Shown here in pieces: positions 20,740 through 24,931 of a stretch of DNA of 24,931 nucleotides. The stretch lies in contig CAMLQP010000009.1 in the NCBI GenBank assembly GCA_946482115.1, positions 1 to 24,931 of the forward strand. Reading direction: 5' to 3'. Within the stretch, counting starts at the first letter, position 1, and the number at the start of each line of letters is the position of its first letter. Source of the stretch: an uncultured Comamonadaceae bacterium. Its GTDB lineage: Bacteria; Pseudomonadota; Gammaproteobacteria; Burkholderiales; Burkholderiaceae. The position numbers and the translations under genes were made by a program. The notes under the pieces are model-generated. The model was given only the letters and a program-made list of their open reading frames with translations, searched no databases and was not told the DNA's origin.

Positions 20740-22404
20740 TCAGTCCTTTTTCTTCGGCGGGCCGGCGAACTTGGCGGCGAACGGGCCCCAGGCGGCCATG
20801 TCGACCTCGACCACCACCGGGCCGCTCAGGCCCAGCGCCTTTTGCAGCGTCTCGCCGGTGGCGGCGGGCCCGCCGATCCGGAGGTGCGGCACCTTCAGGC
20901 TGGCGCACAGCTGTGCGAAGTCGGGCGTGTGCAGTTCCACATAGGCGTGGCGGCTGCCGTAGATGTCGTCCTGGATGTTCTTGATGACGCCGTAGCGCTG
21001 GTCGTTCATCACGATGAACAGCACATCGGCCTGCTCCTGCGCGGCACAGGCGAGTTCGCCCACATTGAGCATGAAGCCGCCATCGCCGCACAGCGACAGG
21101 GTCTTGCGGCCCAGGCCGTGCGTGGTGTTGGCGATGGCCGCGCCCACGCCCATGGCCAGGCCCTGGCCGATGCCGCCGCCCAGGGCGTGCACGCCGGCGC
21201 GCGGGTGGTCCAGCACCGGGGCGCGGTTGCCCCACATGCTGTTGGACAGCGTGATGTCGCGCACCCACCAGATGTTCCTGCCGGCCACTTCGGCCAGCGT
21301 GTTCTTGAGCTTGACGTAGGGGCCCAGCGTGCCGTCCACCAGCGTGGCGGATTCGGCGCGCGCGCGCTGCACGTCCCGGGTCAGTTGCGGGTCGATGGCC
21401 ATCTTGCCTTCCAGGCGGTCAGCCAGGGCGTCCAGCGTCAGCTGGGCATCACCCTGGACGAAGAACTCGCTGGTGTAGCCGCGGCCATCGACCAGCGGGT
21501 TGGCGTCGATGCGGTAGCGCGTGGCGGGCAGCTTGAGGTGGTAGTTCAGCGTCTCGTTGCTGCGCAGGCGCGTGCCCACGGCCAGCATCGCGTCCACGGT
21601 TTCGTAGAACTGCTCGCTGGGCTTCTGCAGGTTGTACGAACCCAGGGTCTGCGGGTGGTCCTCCGGCACGATGCCGCGGCCCTGCACCGAGGTGACGACG
21701 GCGAAGCCCAGCTTGACGAAACGCGCCGCGGCCGCGGTGGCGCCGCGCGCGCCACCGCCCAGCCACAGCAGCGGGCGCCTGGCTTTGAGCAGGCGCTCGG
21801 CCAGTGCGTCCACGGCGGCCAGGTTGGGCTGAACGGGCGGAACGGCGACCGGCGACAGATCGGCCGGCAGGTCCACCAGCATCTTCTGCACGTCGATGGG
21901 GATCTCGATGCTGACCGGCCCGCAGGGCGGCGTGAAGGCGATGCGCACGGCCTCGCGCAGCGTGGCCAGCGCGGTCTCGGGGTTGCGGATCCGGAAGGCG
22001 TCCTTGCCCACGGCCTTGAGCATCGCCAGCTGGGCCGGGTGTTCGTGGATGTAGCCGAGATCGCGGTCCAGGAAAGGCGATTCGATCTGGCCGGTCAGGT
22101 GCAGCATCGGGGTGCCGGCCGTGATGGCTTCGACCATGGCGCCGGCGGCATTGCCGCAGCCGGTTCCGGTGCTGGTGACGCACACGCCCAGCGTGCCGCT
22201 GACGCGGGCGTAGCTGTCGGCCATGTTGCAGGCCCCGGCCTCGCCGCGGGCCGAGACGAAGCGGATGGTCTGACGCCGGTGGAAGGCGTCCAGGATGGGC
22301 ATGTTGTGGATGGAGATCACGCCGAAGGCGGCTTTGACGCCACAGGCTTCGAGGAAGCGGGCGGCGAGTTCGCCTACGGTGATGCGTTCAGTGGTGGCGC
22401 TCAT
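20740..22404 (-). CDS. Thiamine diphosphate-dependent enzyme (acetolactate synthase/benzoylformate decarboxylase type)
   Basis: A 554-residue ThDP enzyme with the three-domain layout of 2-oxo acid decarboxylases and carboligases. The activating glutamate is Glu55 (SARGEAGACNMADSYAR). The ThDP/Mg motif starts GDGGFMLN at residues 440-447 and ends with the MND of VLFIVMND near 469. The middle domain (LLWLGGGARGA) is intact. There is no FAD-specific signature I can call. Context favours 2-oxo acid decarboxylation to an aldehyde for the adjacent aldehyde dehydrogenase, but a carboligase or hydrolase of the same superfamily is possible. ATG 22404 overlaps the IclR stop (ATGA). Confidence 0.9.
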   Translation of the reverse strand: MSATTERITVGELAARFLEACGVKAAFGVISIHNMPILDAFHRRQTIRFVSARGEAGACNMADSYARVSGTLGVCVTSTGTGCGNAAGAMVEAITAGTPMLHLTGQIESPFLDRDLGYIHEHPAQLAMLKAVGKDAFRIRNPETALATLREAVRIAFTPPCGPVSIEIPIDVQKMLVDLPADLSPVAVPPVQPNLAAVDALAERLLKARRPLLWLGGGARGATAAAARFVKLGFAVVTSVQGRGIVPEDHPQTLGSYNLQKPSEQFYETVDAMLAVGTRLRSNETLNYHLKLPATRYRIDANPLVDGRGYTSEFFVQGDAQLTLDALADRLEGKMAIDPQLTRDVQRARAESATLVDGTLGPYVKLKNTLAEVAGRNIWWVRDITLSNSMWGNRAPVLDHPRAGVHALGGGIGQGLAMGVGAAIANTTHGLGRKTLSLCGDGGFMLNVGELACAAQEQADVLFIVMNDQRYGVIKNIQDDIYGSRHAYVELHTPDFAQLCASLKVPHLRIGGPAATGETLQKALGLSGPVVVEVDMAAWGPFAAKFAGPPKKKD

Positions 22405-23240
22405 GCGGCGGCTCTTTCTTTGGGGGTGTCGGCGGGTTTGTTCTGCCAGCTTTCGCGGTGCGGCAGGTGGCTGATGCGTTCGGTCAGCTGGTCGGCGGCG
22501 TGGCGCACCTGTTGCACCAGCACGTCGAGTTCTTGCTGGGGGACCTGCTGCGCGGGCACGGTGATGCTGACGGCGGCGGCGACTTCACGGCGGTCGTTGA
22601 AGACGGGTGCCGCGATCGTGGAGATGCCGGATTCGAAGCCGCCCTGGCTGACGCCGTAGCCTCGCGCCTTGTCTTCATCGATGCGAGCCTTGAGATCGGC
22701 CAGCGTGGTCGGCGTGCGCGGGGTGTAGGCAGGCAGCGGGGTCTCGGGGTAGAGCAGCGAGAGCGCTGCCATGTCCAGGTCGGCCAGCAGGATGCGGCCC
22801 AGCACGGTGGCGTGGGCGGGCAGGCGAGCGCCGATCTGGATGGAGTGGAACAGCGCACTGCGGCCGGCCGCCTTGGCGACAAAGACCACCTCGCGCGCGT
22901 CGCGCACCACCACGTGGGACGAGTAACCGCAGCGGTCGCGCAGGTCCTCGATCACCGGGCGGCCATGTTCGGTCAGCTCCATAGAGGCGAGGTATTCGAA
23001 GCCCAGGCGCAGCACGCCCAGGCCCAGCTTGTAGCTGGCGCCGTCTCCCACGCGCTCGACGAAGCCGGTCTGCTCCAGCGTGTGCAGCATGCGGAACACC
23101 GAGGCGCGCGGCAGCGACAGGCGGCGCGAGAGCTCGGCGCCGGTCAGCTCGCGGTCTTCGCGGTTGAATTCCATCAGCAGCTGCAGGCCGCGCAGCAGTG
23201 CCGGCACGGTGTAGCGGTCATCCATGTTTTCGGTGTTCAT
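22401..23240 (-). CDS. IclR-family transcriptional regulator
   Basis: A 279-residue regulator. The N-terminal winged helix (residues 10-75) includes VPALLRGLQLLMEF, LTGAELSRRLSLPRASVFRML and GFVERVGDGASYKLG. The C-terminal effector domain follows (IQIGARLPAHATVLGRILLA, DKARGYGVSQGGFESGISTIAAPVF). IclR proteins sense small aromatic or carboxylic acids. The start ATG 23240 is supported by GGAGGAG upstream and overlaps the hydrolase stop. Unusually it is embedded within the operon it may control. Its sites could be like the GTTTC-N6-GAAAC pair at 1022-1056; the operon's own promoter is outside the window. Confidence 0.95.
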   Translation of the reverse strand: MNTENMDDRYTVPALLRGLQLLMEFNREDRELTGAELSRRLSLPRASVFRMLHTLEQTGFVERVGDGASYKLGLGVLRLGFEYLASMELTEHGRPVIEDLRDRCGYSSHVVVRDAREVVFVAKAAGRSALFHSIQIGARLPAHATVLGRILLADLDMAALSLLYPETPLPAYTPRTPTTLADLKARIDEDKARGYGVSQGGFESGISTIAAPVFNDRREVAAAVSITVPAQQVPQQELDVLVQQVRHAADQLTERISHLPHRESWQNKPADTPKERAAA

Positions 23241-24085
23241 GACGGGGTCTCCTCCTCCCGGACGGCCAGGCCGACCAGTCTGTTGATGGTGGCGGGAGCT
23301 TGCAACGGGCAGGCGTGGCCGACCGCGCCCAGGTCCTGCCAGGGCACGCCGGCGGCATCCGCCACGGCCTGGCAGGCGGCGGGCGTGGTGATGGTGTCAA
23401 GGCTGCCGCTGGCCACGGCCACGGGGCAGCGCACGGTGGCCAGCTCGGCGCACAGATCGCCACCCGAGAGCATGCGCGCGGCCTGCGCGTAGCCGGAGGG
23501 GATGATCTGGGCCATGCTGTCGCGCATGAAATCCACCTGCTCGGCCGGCGCGCCGGGCGACAGCATGGCGGCGGCGCGGGCGGCGGCCATGCCCGCCGGG
23601 CCCAGCCGCTCCAGATTGCCCAGGCGTGAGCGCAGCTTTTCCTCGCGCTCCTCGGTGCTCGCGGCGCCATAGCCACGGGCGGGCGACAGCAGCACGAGCC
23701 GCGCGACGCGTTCGGGCTGCAGGCGCGTGGCCGCGCCCGCCATCAGCGCGCCCAGCGAGTGGCCCACCAGCGCGACCGGGTGGTGCACGTCCAGCGCGTC
23801 CAGCCAGGCCCACAGGCGCTCGGCGTAGTCGGCGGCGGTCGGCACCTCGGGCGACAGCGGGGTGCTGTCGCCGTAGCCCGGCGCTTCCCAGGCCAGCACG
23901 CGCGCGCCGGGCGTGTGCGCGGCAGCCTGCAGCTGGCGCACCCAGTTGCCCGACGACGAGCCGATGCCGTGCAGCAGCACATGGCTCACGCGCTCGCCGT
24001 CGCCGGCGGTGCGCCAGGCGATGGCGCCGCCGCGGGTGGCGGTGCGCTGCAGCGGGAAGGCCGCGAGGGCCTGGCCGGGTGTCAT
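23237..24085 (-). CDS. Alpha/beta hydrolase, ring-fission-product hydrolase-like
   Basis: A 282-residue alpha/beta fold hydrolase. The oxyanion segment HGIGSSSGNW is near residues 39-48, the nucleophile elbow GHSLGA has Ser110, and Asp in VASGSLDTITTP and His in GAVGHACPLQ complete the triad. Overall it resembles meta-cleavage-product hydrolases and related C-C or ester hydrolases, but also many unspecified homologues. It is 4 bp after the cupin gene and overlaps the IclR start by four bases (ATGA). The start has a weak Shine-Dalgarno. Confidence 0.88.
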   Translation of the reverse strand: MTPGQALAAFPLQRTATRGGAIAWRTAGDGERVSHVLLHGIGSSSGNWVRQLQAAAHTPGARVLAWEAPGYGDSTPLSPEVPTAADYAERLWAWLDALDVHHPVALVGHSLGALMAGAATRLQPERVARLVLLSPARGYGAASTEEREEKLRSRLGNLERLGPAGMAAARAAAMLSPGAPAEQVDFMRDSMAQIIPSGYAQAARMLSGGDLCAELATVRCPVAVASGSLDTITTPAACQAVADAAGVPWQDLGAVGHACPLQAPATINRLVGLAVREEETPS

Positions 24086-24089
24086 GTCT

Positions 24090-24695
24090 TCAGCGCTTGA
24101 TCTTAGACAGGGGCGAGTCGGGCGGGTAGACCGGCGTGATGGGCTTGGGCGAACCCAGCATCACGCACATCAGCGCGTCTTCCTCGCCGGTGTTGTGCTC
24201 TTCGCGGTACACGCCCGGGGGCACGGAGATCAGGTCGCGCTCGCCCAGCGTGGCTTCCCACTTCTGGCCGTCCTTCTCGCAGATCACCTTCATCTGGCCG
24301 CGCAACACGAAGAAGATTTCCTCGACGTCGTGGTGGATGTGCGAGGGGCCGATGTTGCCAGCCGGGATCACCATGGTGGAGAAGGTGAAGTGGCCAGCCG
24401 GCACGGTGTTGACGTCGCTGTTGACGCCCGTGCCGCCGGTGCCCACGTAGCGCATCTGGGCGCGGCGGTAGGTCGGGTCGTAGTCGGCCTGGAACTTCAG
24501 CGCGTCCCAGTCGTAGCGGCGGCTGGCGCGGCGCGCCACGCGGCTTTCCATCCACTGTTCGAAAGTCTGGCCGGCCTTCTGCATCATGCCGGCCTGGATC
24601 TCGGCCTCGGGTGGAATGTTGGCGTCGAGCAGGCCGCGCTCGTTGAATTTCGGCGCGTTGGCCGCGAGCACGTCGGTCTTGATGGGTGCGTTCAT
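24090..24695 (-). CDS. Cupin-domain protein
   Basis: A 201-residue protein with one complete cupin domain near residues 100-180. Motif 1 is GPSHIHHDVEEIFFVLRG, giving metal ligands His119, His121 and Glu125 or Glu126. Motif 2 is GERDLISVPPGVYREEHN, with His167. A metal-binding cupin next to ring-modifying genes could be a dioxygenase, isomerase or decarboxylase. About 95 N-terminal residues are outside the barrel (TFEQWMESRVARRASRRYDWD). ATG 24695 has AAGGAG upstream and lies 14 bp after the SDR stop. Specific function is unknown. Confidence 0.88.
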   Translation of the reverse strand: MNAPIKTDVLAANAPKFNERGLLDANIPPEAEIQAGMMQKAGQTFEQWMESRVARRASRRYDWDALKFQADYDPTYRRAQMRYVGTGGTGVNSDVNTVPAGHFTFSTMVIPAGNIGPSHIHHDVEEIFFVLRGQMKVICEKDGQKWEATLGERDLISVPPGVYREEHNTGEEDALMCVMLGSPKPITPVYPPDSPLSKIKR

Positions 24696-24709
24696 GGTGT
24701 CGTTCTCCT

Positions 24710-24931
24710 TCAGTTCATGACAAAGCCGCCGTTGACGGGCAGCAACTGGCCGGTGATGTAGCCGGCACCGCGCGACAGCAGGAACAGCGCGGTGGCGTTG
24801 AGGTCTTCGGGCATCTGCGCGCGCGCGATGGCGCGGCCCTGCGCGTAATAGTCGTGCCGGGCCTGTGGCACGTATTCGGTGGCCTCCACCAGCGTGAGGC
24901 CGGGCGCGATGGCGTTGACGGTGATGCCGTC
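24710..24931 (-). CDS. SDR-family oxidoreductase, C-terminal 73 residues (5' end outside window)
   Basis: The frame is open to the right edge and encodes the C-terminal end of a short-chain dehydrogenase/reductase. DGITVNAIAPGLT is the conserved strand and PG motif after the catalytic helix, and AGYITGQLLPVNGGFVMN is the standard C-terminus. The cofactor and catalytic motifs lie outside the window. It is upstream in the same operon as the cupin gene, so the operon promoter is further right. Confidence 0.93.
   Translation of the reverse strand, partial: DGITVNAIAPGLTLVEATEYVPQARHDYYAQGRAIARAQMPEDLNATALFLLSRGAGYITGQLLPVNGGFVMN

Overview
The window looks like a chromosomal segment of a high-GC betaproteobacterium in the Burkholderiales, most likely the Comamonadaceae. 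The evidence is a recA-recX pair at the left edge, four periplasmic Bug-type solute-binding proteins in 25 kb (a family greatly expanded in this order), strong GC-rich codon bias, and two copies of a GC-rich palindromic intergenic repeat of a kind I associate with Comamonadaceae. The genus cannot be fixed from the sequence alone.

Layout: (1) 1-940, the 3' part of recA overlapping recX. (2) 941-4334, a plus-strand aromatic-type oxygenase operon: a two-domain VOC (type I extradiol dioxygenase-like) protein, a 73-residue recombinase-like helix-turn-helix protein, a Rieske oxygenase and its VanB/PDR-type reductase. It is preceded by a sigma70-like -10 and two tandem GTTTC-N6-GAAAC palindromes. 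(3) 4384-4926, a divergent MarR regulator whose promoter region carries a palindromic operator overlapping the promoter of (4) 5112-10554, a plus-strand operon of Bug protein, three-subunit molybdenum hydroxylase (molybdopterin, FAD and 2Fe-2S subunits) and a CoxG-like protein. (5) 10635-12793, a minus-strand pair of FAD aromatic monooxygenase (6-hydroxynicotinate 3-monooxygenase-like) and Bug protein, ending in a clear intrinsic terminator and divergent from (6) an AraC regulator, 12914-13900. (7) 13991-24931, one long minus-strand operon running off the right edge. In transcription order it holds SDR (partial), cupin, alpha/beta hydrolase, IclR regulator, ThDP enzyme, aspartate-dehydrogenase-like protein, aldehyde dehydrogenase, Bug, a small unknown protein, a RidA-family protein, an unusual SDR, Bug and a second alpha/beta hydrolase.

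How the genes may work together (inference): several catabolic modules for aromatic, probably partly N-heteroaromatic, acids lie side by side, each with its own regulator (MarR, AraC, IclR) and usually its own Bug binding protein. In the long operon, the amino-acid dehydrogenase-like protein, RidA protein, ThDP enzyme and aldehyde dehydrogenase could form a route from amino acid to imine, 2-oxo acid, aldehyde and carboxylic acid. No substrate can be assigned from sequence alone.

The most unusual local feature is in the molybdenum hydroxylase operon. A palindromic repeat separates a near-perfect Shine-Dalgarno/ATG from the body of the FAD-subunit gene and creates a 29-codon bridging ORF plus a 9-bp hairpin that hides the new Shine-Dalgarno, which suggests translational coupling. 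No intergenic stretch exceeds 300 bases. The largest are 941-1075, 4927-5111 and 12794-12913, described below. I saw no tRNA, rRNA, CRISPR array, transposase or prophage gene.
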